Source: Chitinophaga terrae (ex Kim and Jung 2007) (GTDB lineage: Bacteria > Bacteroidota > Bacteroidia > Chitinophagales > Chitinophagaceae). Taken from it: 64,000 nt of DNA. Location of the stretch: positions 41,015-105,014 of the forward strand of contig NZ_FNRL01000025.1 in assembly GCF_900107795.1 (NCBI RefSeq), in the 5' to 3' direction. The notes under the pieces are model-generated. The model was not told the origin of the DNA, ran no database searches, and saw nothing but the letters and a program-made list of their open reading frames with translations. Of this stretch, positions 53,745 to 61,463 are shown one piece after another. A program made the position numbers and the translations under genes. The stretch's first letter is position 1. Every line of letters starts with the position of its first letter.

Positions 53745-53777
53745 TTTGATGGTATGAATATTAATTGGTAATTTTGC
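53745..53777 (+). promoter_or_regulatory. Promoter for queA (TTTG -N20- TAATTTTGC)
   Basis: The clearest full promoter in the window: TTTG at 53745-53748, a 20-nt spacer, and TAATTTTGC at 53769-53777, with the queA ATG 33 bp downstream. Confidence 0.7.
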
Positions 53778-53810
53778 AAGCTCTAAAAAATTTCTTATTC
53801 ATACCGTAAT

Positions 53811-54860
53811 ATGAAACTATCACAGTTCAAATTCGATCTTCCTTTAAATCTGATCGCGCAGCACCCTTCTAAGACAAGAGATGAATCCCGCCTGATGGTG
53901 GTAAATCGCAGTACTGGAAAAATAGAACACAAGTTGTTTAAAGACATCCTGGGTTATTTCAATGACAAGGACGTTATGATTGTGAACAACACCAAAGTGT
54001 TCCCAGCAAGGTTGTATGGCCGTAAAGAGAAAACAGGAGCAAAAATTGAGGTTTTCCTGCTGCGTGAGTTGAACAAACAAAACCGCCTATGGGATGTTAT
54101 TGTTGACCCTGCCCGTAAAATCCGCGTGGGTAACAAGTTGTATTTTGGAGATGATGAAACATTAGTAGCTGAAGTTATTGATAATACTACCTCCAGGGGG
54201 CGTACTATCCGTTTCCTGTTCGAAGGTAACGACGATGAGTTCAAAGTAGTGTTGGATCAGTTAGGTGAAACACCGTTGCCTAAATACATCAAACGCAAAC
54301 CAGAAGAAGAGGACAAAGAGCGTTACCAGACCGTTTATGCGAAGTATGAAGGCGCTGTAGCGGCTCCGACTGCCGGTTTACACTTTAGCCGTGAACTGAT
54401 CAAGAGGCTGGAAATTAAAGGTGTAAGATTTGCAGAAGTAACCCTGCACACTGGTTTGGGTACTTTCCGTCCTATCGAAGTAGAAGACCTGAGCAAACAC
54501 AAAATGGATGCTGAGTACTTCCACATCGATGAGCATGCGGTTAAGATCGTAAACAAAGCAAAAGAAGAAAACCGTCGTATCTGCGCTATCGGAACCACTT
54601 CCGTAAGAGCGGTTGAATCTTCGGTTACTGCGCAGAACCACCTGAAAGCAGCAGAAGGTTGGACAAACATGTTCATCCATCCTCCTTATGATTTTGCCAT
54701 TCCAAATGCCCTGGTAACTAACTTCCACCTGCCAAAAACCAGTTTGTTGATCATGACCTGCGCTTTTGCCGGTTATGACCTGGTAATGGAAGCATACCAA
54801 CAGGCGATCAAGGAAAAATATCGTTTCTTCAGCTATGGCGATGCCATGCTGATCATCTGA
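53811..54860 (+). CDS. queA: tRNA preQ1 ribosyltransferase-isomerase
   Basis: Transfers the ribosyl part of S-adenosylmethionine to preQ1 at the tRNA wobble base in queuosine synthesis. A 349-residue enzyme beginning MKLSQFKFDLPLNLIAQHPS, with RDESRLMVVNRSTGKIEHKL, YQTVYAKYEGAVAAPTAGLH, VTLHTGLGTFRPIEVEDLSK and TNFHLPKTSLLIMTCAFAGY, all hallmarks of QueA. Confidence 0.98.
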   Translation: MKLSQFKFDLPLNLIAQHPSKTRDESRLMVVNRSTGKIEHKLFKDILGYFNDKDVMIVNNTKVFPARLYGRKEKTGAKIEVFLLRELNKQNRLWDVIVDPARKIRVGNKLYFGDDETLVAEVIDNTTSRGRTIRFLFEGNDDEFKVVLDQLGETPLPKYIKRKPEEEDKERYQTVYAKYEGAVAAPTAGLHFSRELIKRLEIKGVRFAEVTLHTGLGTFRPIEVEDLSKHKMDAEYFHIDEHAVKIVNKAKEENRRICAIGTTSVRAVESSVTAQNHLKAAEGWTNMFIHPPYDFAIPNALVTNFHLPKTSLLIMTCAFAGYDLVMEAYQQAIKEKYRFFSYGDAMLII

Positions 54861-54881
54861 TAACAATATTTTAGTTGTTTG

Positions 54882-54931
54882 AATACGGATTTGAGGGCTG
54901 AATTATCTACCCGCAAATCCGTATTTTTTTT
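54882..54931 (+). terminator. Intrinsic terminator between queA and ispD
   Basis: A perfect 12-bp stem AATACGGATTTG / CAAATCCGTATT (54882-54893 with 54914-54925), a 20-nt loop, then a run of T to 54931. It ends 4 nt before the ispD ATG. Confidence 0.82.
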
Positions 54932-54935
54932 AGTT

Positions 54936-55613
54936 ATGAACTATAGAAAAGTAGCCATCATTGTAGCCGGAGGGGCTGGTACCCGTATGCAGAGCGCAAC
55001 GCCCAAACAGTTCCTGGAGCTGGCAGGCAAACCTGTTTTGCTGCATACAGTTGAAGCGTTTGCCGCCGCATACGATGATATGGAAATTGTACTGGTGGTT
55101 CCGGAGGCGCACTTTGCCTACGTGGATACCTTGCTGAAACCAGCTCCCGCCGTTTCGAGGATCACTGTGCTGGGCGGGGGAGAAACCCGCTTTCATTCTG
55201 TCAGGAACGGGTTGCAGAAAGCCGAAAACGCTGTAGTATTTGTGCACGATGGCGTAAGGCCCCTGGTTTCCCCATCGTTGATCCGTTCCTGTTATGAAGC
55301 TGCATTGGCTCACGGAAGTGCGATTCCCGTTGTAGAAATGAAAGACAGTATCCGTGAAGTGAATGGCGGGATGAATAAAGCTGTGAACCGCGATCATTAT
55401 AAGATCATTCAAACCCCGCAAACCTTCTTGTCTGAAATCCTTTTACCTGCATTTGAACTGCCCTACGATCCATTATTTACTGATGAAGCAACAGTTGTTG
55501 AGCGATTAGGACACCGCGTTCACCTGGTACCGGGTGAAGAGTCGAATATTAAGATCACAAAACCGCTGGATTTAACTATAGCTGCAGCCTTGTTGAAGGA
55601 AAGAGGTCAGTAA
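54936..55613 (+). CDS. ispD: 2-C-methyl-D-erythritol 4-phosphate cytidylyltransferase
   Basis: MEP pathway step for isoprenoids. About 225 residues from MNYRKVAIIVAGGAGTRMQS (nucleotide loop). VLLHTVEAFA, VFVHDGVRPLVSPSLIRSCY, MKDSIREVNGGMNKAVNRDH, YKIIQTPQTFLSEILLPAFE, TDEATVVERLGHRVHLVPGE and NIKITKPLDLTIAAALL all fit IspD. The 19 upstream codons pass through the terminator and are not used. It ends 7 bp into the 3' end of the convergent lipoprotein gene. Confidence 0.96.
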   Translation: MNYRKVAIIVAGGAGTRMQSATPKQFLELAGKPVLLHTVEAFAAAYDDMEIVLVVPEAHFAYVDTLLKPAPAVSRITVLGGGETRFHSVRNGLQKAENAVVFVHDGVRPLVSPSLIRSCYEAALAHGSAIPVVEMKDSIREVNGGMNKAVNRDHYKIIQTPQTFLSEILLPAFELPYDPLFTDEATVVERLGHRVHLVPGEESNIKITKPLDLTIAAALLKERGQ

Positions 55614-55936
55614 CGGCTAAGCCCCAACTGCCGTGCTTTTGCCGTATCGCTAAACAGTATAAGCGCGGTAACCATCCGGCCTGTCAGCGTATCGCAATTG
55701 TGTGAATTAACGATTGCCTGGGAAACGGTGTCGCTGTATATTTCTGCACTTTCGTACCTGACCTGGTTGGCATCCAGCCATTTGCGGATAGTGAAAGAAT
55801 GGGTGGTATCGGCATTGCCCCAGGGGTTATTACATAATTTCTCTAACCTGGTCATAGGGATGCTGGTAACTTCGGGGTCGTTTGAACAGGAGCTAAGAAA
55901 GATTGCTGTTGTTAACAGGTAAAAGAGATACTTCAT
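55607..55936 (-). CDS. Small lipoprotein of unknown function
   Basis: A 109-residue protein with a lipobox (FLSSCSND, Cys17), so it is probably anchored in a membrane. The mature part has SIPMTRLEKLCNNPWGNADT and DANQVRYESAEIYSDTVSQA; I recognise no domain. It lies between the ispD stop, which it overlaps by 7 bp, and the Gfo/Idh oxidoreductase. Both it and the oxidoreductase are on minus, 57 bp apart. Confidence 0.65.
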   Translation of the reverse strand: MKYLFYLLTTAIFLSSCSNDPEVTSIPMTRLEKLCNNPWGNADTTHSFTIRKWLDANQVRYESAEIYSDTVSQAIVNSHNCDTLTGRMVTALILFSDTAKARQLGLSRY

Positions 55937-55992
55937 TGTTTAAGCAGGTTTTCTCTTTAACGGGTTAACAACAGCTTAAGTTACATTGCCGC

Positions 55993-56976
55993 TTACTTGG
56001 CTGCAGCGGTTTCTGCAAGTCCTTTATTGATCTTGGCAAGGATCTGGTGAGCAACGTCCATAGCCTGCAAACCATCTATTGCATTTACAGCAACGGGTTT
56101 ATTTTGGAGGATGCTGTCTCGGAACAACTCCAGTTCCATACGTATCGCGTTGGTTTGTTTAACTTCCGGATTATCTATAGCAATGGTCTTTTTGCCACTG
56201 TTGGTTTCAATATCCAGCGTAAACAGACCTTCGTCTGTTGGCGTTTTCAGTTTAATGATCTCTGTTTTCTTATCCAGGAAATCGATGCCGATATAGGCGT
56301 CTTTCTGGAACAGTCGCATTTTACGCATCTTCTTAAGGGATATGCGGCTGGAAGTCAGGTTGGCAACGCATCCGTTATGGAATTCGATACGTACGTTGGC
56401 AATATCCGGTGTATCGCTCATTACGGCCACCCCGCTGGCGGAAATCCGGTTAATGGTTGATTTAACAATGCTGAGAACAATGTCTATATCATGGATCATG
56501 AGATCCAGGATCACGCTCACGTCCGTACCCCGGGGATTGAATTCAGCAAGGCGATGCACTTCAATGAACATGGGTTTCAGATCATATCCCTGCAATGCAA
56601 GATAGGCCGGGTTGAAACGTTCTATATGTCCTACCTGGAACTTGATATTTGCTTCATCTACCAGTTTTACAAGGGTTTTAGCCTCGTCCATGGTGTTGGT
56701 CATAGGCTTTTCGACGAAGATATGTTTGCCGTTCCTGATGGCTAATTCACAGAGTTTGAAGTGCTGGGTGGTAGGAGTCACGATATCCACAGCGTCAATA
56801 GCCTGGATAAGCGACTCTTCAGATGAAAACCGGGGGATGTTATATTGAGCAATACTTGCAGCATTAGCGTCACTTGGATCAAAGAAGCCAACTACTTCTA
56901 CATCTTTCATGGTAGCCAGCTGGGAGAGGTGTATTTTACCTAAATGTCCTACGCCGAAGAGTCCTATTTTGAGCAT
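55993..56976 (-). CDS. Gfo/Idh/MocA-family oxidoreductase
   Basis: A 327-residue NAD(P)-dependent oxidoreductase. N-terminal Rossmann fold: LKIGLFGVGHLGKIHLSQLA; then DIVTPTTQHFKLCELAIRNG, HIFVEKPMTNTMDEAKTLVK (the EKP motif), and FQVGHIERFNPAYLALQGYD. The C-terminal alpha/beta domain has EVHRLAEFNPRGTDVSVILD, LMIHDIDIVLSIV with the His-Asp pair. Many such enzymes act on sugars or nucleotide sugars (some Bacteroidota ones in lipid or glycan pathways); the substrate cannot be named. Confidence 0.9.
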   Translation of the reverse strand: MLKIGLFGVGHLGKIHLSQLATMKDVEVVGFFDPSDANAASIAQYNIPRFSSEESLIQAIDAVDIVTPTTQHFKLCELAIRNGKHIFVEKPMTNTMDEAKTLVKLVDEANIKFQVGHIERFNPAYLALQGYDLKPMFIEVHRLAEFNPRGTDVSVILDLMIHDIDIVLSIVKSTINRISASGVAVMSDTPDIANVRIEFHNGCVANLTSSRISLKKMRKMRLFQKDAYIGIDFLDKKTEIIKLKTPTDEGLFTLDIETNSGKKTIAIDNPEVKQTNAIRMELELFRDSILQNKPVAVNAIDGLQAMDVAHQILAKINKGLAETAAAK

Positions 56977-57084
56977 ACGTGTATAAATAATTATCTGCGA
57001 AAGTAAAACAGAAATACGGATTTTGGTCTACATATTTAAGTATTTGCTTATTTAAGTATGCATATATTTTCCTATCTGAAAATA

Positions 57085-57789
57085 TTATAACATACCGTCT
57101 TCGGCGAGGCTGAGATATCCTGTTTCACCAACAATGATATGATCAATGAGGAAAATATCGAACAGGAGGCCCAGCTCCTTGATCTTACGGGTAATGGAGA
57201 TATCTGCCTGGCTGGGCCTGAGATTGCCGGATGGATGGTTATGACATAATATAAGTTTGGTAGCATTCCGGGCGATTGCTTCTTTGAAGAGCAGCCGCGA
57301 ATCTACAACGGTGGCCGTCATTCCTCCGCTGCTGATGCATTTGTAGCCTAATACCTTGTTAGCATTGTTGAGGAACATGACATAGAAGGTTTCATAAGCC
57401 TGATCAGCGAGTAAAGGTTTGAAAAAGAGGGCTGCGCCGGCGCCATCGGTAATAACCGTTTTTTTATGAATATTGCCGGCCTGCCGGCGCCTTGCCAGCT
57501 CCATGGCTGCCAGCACAGTAATAGCCTTTGCTAAACCAATACCGCGTAAAGTGCTTAGTTGCCTGGGTTCAATCTTTCCAAGCTCTGAAAGATTGTTATG
57601 GGCCAGGTGAAGGATCTCTTTTGCAAGGTCCACAGCTGATTTGCTTTTGTGCCCTGTTTGAATAAGAATAGCCAGTAATTCTGCATCGCTTAAAGAAGCA
57701 GGACCATTACTAAGCAGTTTTTCTCTGGGCTGATCTTTTTCAGACCAATCTGAAATCGGGAGGTAGGTTGGGTTCGCGTTAACAAACAT
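57085..57789 (-). CDS. radC: RadC-family JAB/MPN-domain protein
   Basis: About 234 residues from MFVNANPTYLPISDWSEKDQ (57789; 22 further codons are open upstream). An N-terminal helix-hairpin-helix region (LSNGPASLSDAELLAILIQT, IEPRQLSTLRGIGLAKAITV) and a C-terminal JAMM domain with ILCHNHPSGNLRPSQADISI, completing the metal site. RadC proteins are widespread; a role in DNA repair was proposed from mutants but is not firmly shown. No mobile element lies nearby. Confidence 0.93.
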   Translation of the reverse strand: MFVNANPTYLPISDWSEKDQPREKLLSNGPASLSDAELLAILIQTGHKSKSAVDLAKEILHLAHNNLSELGKIEPRQLSTLRGIGLAKAITVLAAMELARRRQAGNIHKKTVITDGAGAALFFKPLLADQAYETFYVMFLNNANKVLGYKCISSGGMTATVVDSRLLFKEAIARNATKLILCHNHPSGNLRPSQADISITRKIKELGLLFDIFLIDHIIVGETGYLSLAEDGML

Positions 57790-57969
57790 AACAACATCAT
57801 TAATCAACCAAATATCCTTAAATTTCTTAAATTTAGTTCCAATTCTATACGACATTTTTTATCAACCAATAAGTTTAGTATCTATCTGATTATTTATAAT
57901 TAATACATAAATAATATTGGTCATGTCTTTTTAATTTTAAAAAAATCGGGCTGGTACACCCAAAAATCA

Positions 57970-57978
57970 TAGTTTTGC
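57970..57978 (+). promoter_or_regulatory. Promoter -7 element for prs
   Basis: TAGTTTTGC fits TAnnTTTG and lies 25 bp before the prs ATG. Confidence 0.5.
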
Positions 57979-58003
57979 AACCTCTTTTCCACTAGTATCT
58001 AGT

Positions 58004-58969
58004 ATGCAACCTTCAGTAAAAATTTTTACAGGCAACAGTAATCCGGCGTTAGCTGAGAAGATTGCCAAAAAGTACGGCAAAGGGCTTCAGGGAGGCCTTG
58101 GCAAAGTTAGAATCCAAAAGTTCAGTGACGGTGAAATTCAACCAGTATTCCTTGAAAGTATCCGTGGCGACTATGTTTTCCTGATCCAGGGAACCAGTGC
58201 GCCATCAGATAATTTATTGGAGTTGTTGTTAATGATTGACGCTGCCAAAAGGGCATCCGCCGGTTATATCACGGCTGTGATCCCTTATTTCGGCTATGCG
58301 CGTCAGGATAGAAAAGACAAACCCCGTGTGGCTATTGGCTCTAAACTGGTAGCGAACCTGCTGACCTCGGCGGGGGCTAACAGGGTGATAACCATGGATT
58401 TACATGCCCCTCAGATCCAGGGTTTCTTTGATATCCCCGTGGATCACCTGGATAGTTCCGCTATTTTTATTCCTTATATAGAGAATTTAAAGCTGGAAAA
58501 CCTTACCTTTGCGTCCCCTGATGTTGGTAGTACCAACCGGGTAAGGGAAGTAGCTTCTTACTTTAACGCCGAAATGGTAATCTGCGACAAACACCGTAAA
58601 CGTGCCAACGAGATTGCTTCAATGGTAGTGATCGGAGATGTAACTAACCGGGACATAGTGCTCATTGACGATATCTGCGATACTGCAGGAACACTTTCCA
58701 AAGCAGCTAACCTGCTGAAGGAAAAAGGAGCCAGAAGTGTAAGAGCTTTTTGTACGCACCCTGTATTCAGCGGCAATGCTTACGAGAACATCGAAAAATC
58801 AGTACTGGAAGAAATGGTGGTATGCGACACCATTCCATTGAAACCAGGAGCTCCTTCAAAAATAAAAGTGATCTCAGTAGCAGAACTGTTTGCAGTAGCT
58901 ATCCGCAACATGCATGAAAACAAGTCGATCACCAACTTGTTCATTCACAGTCAAAGACGTCAGGACTAA
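58004..58969 (+). CDS. prs: Ribose-phosphate pyrophosphokinase
   Basis: Makes PRPP from ribose 5-phosphate and ATP. A 321-residue enzyme with FTGNSNPALAEKIAKKYGKG, FSDGEIQPVFLESIRGDYVF, GTSAPSDNLLELLLMIDAAK, VIPYFGYARQDRKDKPRVAI (ATP and flexible loop) and the PRPP-binding DIVLIDDICDTAGTLSKAA. The length and all motifs are normal. It opens a plus-strand run prs-rplY-pth-FAH. Confidence 0.98.
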   Translation: MQPSVKIFTGNSNPALAEKIAKKYGKGLQGGLGKVRIQKFSDGEIQPVFLESIRGDYVFLIQGTSAPSDNLLELLLMIDAAKRASAGYITAVIPYFGYARQDRKDKPRVAIGSKLVANLLTSAGANRVITMDLHAPQIQGFFDIPVDHLDSSAIFIPYIENLKLENLTFASPDVGSTNRVREVASYFNAEMVICDKHRKRANEIASMVVIGDVTNRDIVLIDDICDTAGTLSKAANLLKEKGARSVRAFCTHPVFSGNAYENIEKSVLEEMVVCDTIPLKPGAPSKIKVISVAELFAVAIRNMHENKSITNLFIHSQRRQD

Positions 58970-59008
58970 TCATCGTATTCTTAATTATCAATATAAATTG
59001 TTTAACAA

Positions 59009-59599
59009 ATGAAAACAATAACAATCGAAGGACAACTCAGGAGCGAATTCGGTAAAAAAGCCACCCGCCAACTTCGTTCTGAGGATAAAGTGCCTTGTGT
59101 TATTTACGGGGGTGCAGAAACCGTAAATTTTTCAGCTCCTTCAAAATCATTTAAAGCTTTGGTGTACACTGCTGATTTCCAGTTAGCTGAAATCAAATTG
59201 GGCAGCAAAAGCTATAAATGCGTATTGAAAGACATGCAATTCGACGTAGTAACAGATGAACTGACACACGTTGACTTCCTGGAACTGGTAGAAGACAAAA
59301 CTGTAAACGTTACGCTGCCTATCAAACTGGTTGGCCAATCTGCAGGTGTTAAAGCCGGTGGTAAACTGGTTAGCAAAATGAAAGCACTGAAAGTAAAAGC
59401 GCTGCCTAAAAACCTGGTTGAAAACATCGAAGTAAACATCGAAAACCTGGAACTGAATGGCAACATCCGTGTTGAAGACGTGAAAATCGAAGGTATCGAA
59501 ATCACTAACTCTCCACGTATTCCTATCGCTTCAGTTGTTATGACTCGTCAGCTGCGTCAGGAAGAAGCATCTGCTGAAAAAGACGCTAAGAAGAAATAA
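59009..59599 (+). CDS. rplY: 50S ribosomal protein L25 (CTC form)
   Basis: Binds 5S rRNA. The 196-residue long form includes the L25 domain (TITIEGQLRSEFGKKATRQL, VPCVIYGGAETVNFSAPSKS) and the C-terminal TL5/CTC domain (THVDFLELVEDKTVNVTLPI, KLVGQSAGVKAGGKLVSKM). The tail is Ala/Lys/Glu-rich. It follows prs by 39 bp and is ended by a terminator. The neighbour pth is the usual partner in bacteria. Confidence 0.97.
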   Translation: MKTITIEGQLRSEFGKKATRQLRSEDKVPCVIYGGAETVNFSAPSKSFKALVYTADFQLAEIKLGSKSYKCVLKDMQFDVVTDELTHVDFLELVEDKTVNVTLPIKLVGQSAGVKAGGKLVSKMKALKVKALPKNLVENIEVNIENLELNGNIRVEDVKIEGIEITNSPRIPIASVVMTRQLRQEEASAEKDAKKK

Positions 59600-59621
59600 A
59601 TTTTTAGAAATATTTTTCCAG

Positions 59622-59653
59622 AAAGCCTCTCTATTTTTAGAGGGGCTTTTTAA
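59622..59653 (+). terminator. Intrinsic terminator after rplY
   Basis: An 11-bp stem with one wobble (59622-59632 with 59639-59649), a 6-nt loop, then TTTTTAATTTT. It lies between rplY and pth. Confidence 0.82.
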
Positions 59654-59707
59654 TTTTGACAATATCGCAGTCCATTGCGATTATTGCATTTTAATAATCT
59701 GAACAGC

Positions 59708-60289
59708 ATGAAATACCTTATAGCCGGCCTGGGTAATATTGGAGAAGAATACAAACATACCCGTCATAATATCGGTTTTGACGTAGTAGATGCTTTCGCT
59801 GCCCGGCATAATGCGGTGTTTCAAAACGACAGGCTGGCCGATGTAGCCGAATGCAAATGGAAGGGTAAAACCTTTATCCTTATCAAGCCTACTACCTATA
59901 TGAACCTGAGCGGAAGGGCCGTTAAATACTGGCTCGATAAAGAAAAGATCCCCCTGGAGAACCTCCTGGTGATCCTGGACGACCTGGCCCTGCCCCTCGA
60001 TGTAATACGTTTAAGACCGGGTGGTAGCGATGCAGGTCACAATGGTCTTAAAAGCATACAGGAGTCGCTGGGCTCCAACCAATACCCACGACTCAGGTTT
60101 GGTGTTGGCAATCAATACCCGAAAGGGCGACAGGTAGAATTTGTGCTGGGGAAATGGAAAAACACTGAAGAACCTGTTGTACAGGAAAAAATTGAAAAAA
60201 GTGCAGATATCATTGAAAGCTTTGCTTCCATCGGTATCGCCAGAACAATGAATGAATATAACAAACTTACCTTTCCATTAGGTAAGTAA
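59708..60289 (+). CDS. pth: Peptidyl-tRNA hydrolase
   Basis: Recycles tRNA from peptidyl-tRNA. About 193 residues from MKYLIAGLGNIGEEYKHTRH (catalytic His in TRHNIGFD). Other motifs are FILIKPTTYMNLSGRAVKYW, LVILDDLALPLDVIRLRPGG and SDAGHNGLKSIQESLGSNQY, all complete. The start at 59708 skips 11 open upstream codons. It has the rplY terminator just upstream. Confidence 0.97.
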   Translation: MKYLIAGLGNIGEEYKHTRHNIGFDVVDAFAARHNAVFQNDRLADVAECKWKGKTFILIKPTTYMNLSGRAVKYWLDKEKIPLENLLVILDDLALPLDVIRLRPGGSDAGHNGLKSIQESLGSNQYPRLRFGVGNQYPKGRQVEFVLGKWKNTEEPVVQEKIEKSADIIESFASIGIARTMNEYNKLTFPLGK

Positions 60290-60326
60290 ATTGTTGTCTT
60301 TTTTTCAACTTAAAATCAAACGCATT

Positions 60327-60938
60327 ATGAAGATTATTTGCGTAGGAAGGAACTATGCCGATCATGCAAAAGAACTGAAGAATGAAGTACCTACCGAACC
60401 TGTACTGTTCATGAAACCAAAAAATGCGCTGTTGCAAAATGGTCATCCTTTTTATTACCCTGAATTTACCAGTAATTTGCACTATGAGTGCGAATTGGTG
60501 CTTAAAATAAGCAAGAATGGTAAACATATCCAGGAGAAATTCGCCGATAAATATTATGACCAGATCTCGGTTGGGATCGACTTTACCGCCCGCGACCTGC
60601 AGGATAAACAAAAAGCCAAAGGTCTTCCCTGGGAAATTGCAAAAGCATTTGATAACTCAGCCATCGTAGGGAAATTTATTCCAATCACCCCCGAAATGGA
60701 TAAGAAAGACATCGACTTCTGCCTGTATAAGAACAAAACTATTGCCCAGGCAGGAAACACAAAAGATCTGCTATTCTCTTTTGACTTCCTCGTTGCCTAT
60801 ATCTCAAAATTCTTTACCCTGAACATTGGTGACCTGATCTTTACCGGCACTCCAGCCGGGGTAGGACCAGCCGAAATTGGCGATAGTTTCGAAGCCTTTA
60901 TAGAAGATGACAGCCTGCTGGAATTCAGCGTGAAATAA
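60327..60938 (+). CDS. Fumarylacetoacetate hydrolase-family enzyme
   Basis: About 203 residues from MKIICVGRNYADHAKELKNE. FAH-fold motifs: PVLFMKPKNALLQNG, the metal ligands in LHYECELVLKISKNGKHIQE, SVGIDFTARDLQDKQKAKGL, and DLIFTGTPAGVGPAEIGDSF. Enzymes of this size include acylpyruvate hydrolases and oxaloacetate tautomerase/decarboxylases; which applies here cannot be read. It follows pth by 37 bp and ends at a strong hairpin. Confidence 0.88.
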   Translation: MKIICVGRNYADHAKELKNEVPTEPVLFMKPKNALLQNGHPFYYPEFTSNLHYECELVLKISKNGKHIQEKFADKYYDQISVGIDFTARDLQDKQKAKGLPWEIAKAFDNSAIVGKFIPITPEMDKKDIDFCLYKNKTIAQAGNTKDLLFSFDFLVAYISKFFTLNIGDLIFTGTPAGVGPAEIGDSFEAFIEDDSLLEFSVK

Positions 60939-60946
60939 CAATACTA

Positions 60947-60978
60947 GTAAAGCAGCAAAGCATTGCTTTGCTGCTTTA
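60947..60978. terminator. Strong convergent hairpin between FAH and marR genes
   Basis: A perfect 14-bp stem GTAAAGCAGCAAAG / CTTTGCTGCTTTAC with a 4-nt loop between convergent genes. It lacks a real T run, so it is a probable but not proven terminator. Confidence 0.55.
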
Positions 60979-60991
60979 CCTGTTTAGCTTC

Positions 60992-61426
60992 TTAAGGTAT
61001 ATTGTTGTAAATCGTGTCCAGTATCCGGGTTAACTCAATGTAGTCGGCCTCTGTTAAATGTTTCCAGCCAACCTTGCGCATTTCATATACCAGCGCTTTT
61101 ACATCCTTGTACTTTTCCACACCCGCAGGAGTTAACTGCAGGTATACTTTTCTCCGGTCCAACGAATCTACTTCCCTGATAACCAACCCTTTCTTTACCA
61201 GTAGTTCTATAATCCTGGAAATGGTAGTAATATCTTTAGAGGTATTACGGGCCAGCTCGTTATGGGTGGTTTTTTTATGCTTGTATAGGTTCTCTATCAA
61301 TAACCATTGATCCACTGTAATGTCCTTCTGTTGGGCATCGAACGTCTTTTGCCAGTAGTTGCGAAGTTTTTTTAGCGTAGCATCCAGCTTAAAAAAAGAT
61401 GGATTACTGACGAAAGTATCAGTCAT
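60992..61426 (-). CDS. MarR-family transcriptional regulator
   Basis: A 144-residue winged-helix protein. The HTH is LARNTSKDITTISRIIELLV, with the wing REVDSLDRRKVYLQLTPAGV in the MarR pattern. It starts 30 bp from the divergent E1 dehydrogenase gene, and the gap holds two TTGC-N4-GCAA dyads, so it most likely represses its neighbour and itself. Ligand unknown. Confidence 0.9.
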   Translation of the reverse strand: MTDTFVSNPSFFKLDATLKKLRNYWQKTFDAQQKDITVDQWLLIENLYKHKKTTHNELARNTSKDITTISRIIELLVKKGLVIREVDSLDRRKVYLQLTPAGVEKYKDVKALVYEMRKVGWKHLTEADYIELTRILDTIYNNIP

Positions 61427-61436
61427 ATTAATTAAT

Positions 61437-61463
61437 TTGCATTAGCAACTGTTGCTATGGCAA
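61437..61463. promoter_or_regulatory. Two TTGC-N4-GCAA operator dyads over the E1 start
   Basis: TTGC-ATTA-GCAA (61437-61448) and TTGC-TATG-GCAA (61452-61463) lie 15 bp apart, centre to centre, in the 30-bp space between marR and the E1 gene. The second covers the E1 ATG at 61457. This fits MarR-dimer sites and suggests repression at the promoter or start region. Confidence 0.55.
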
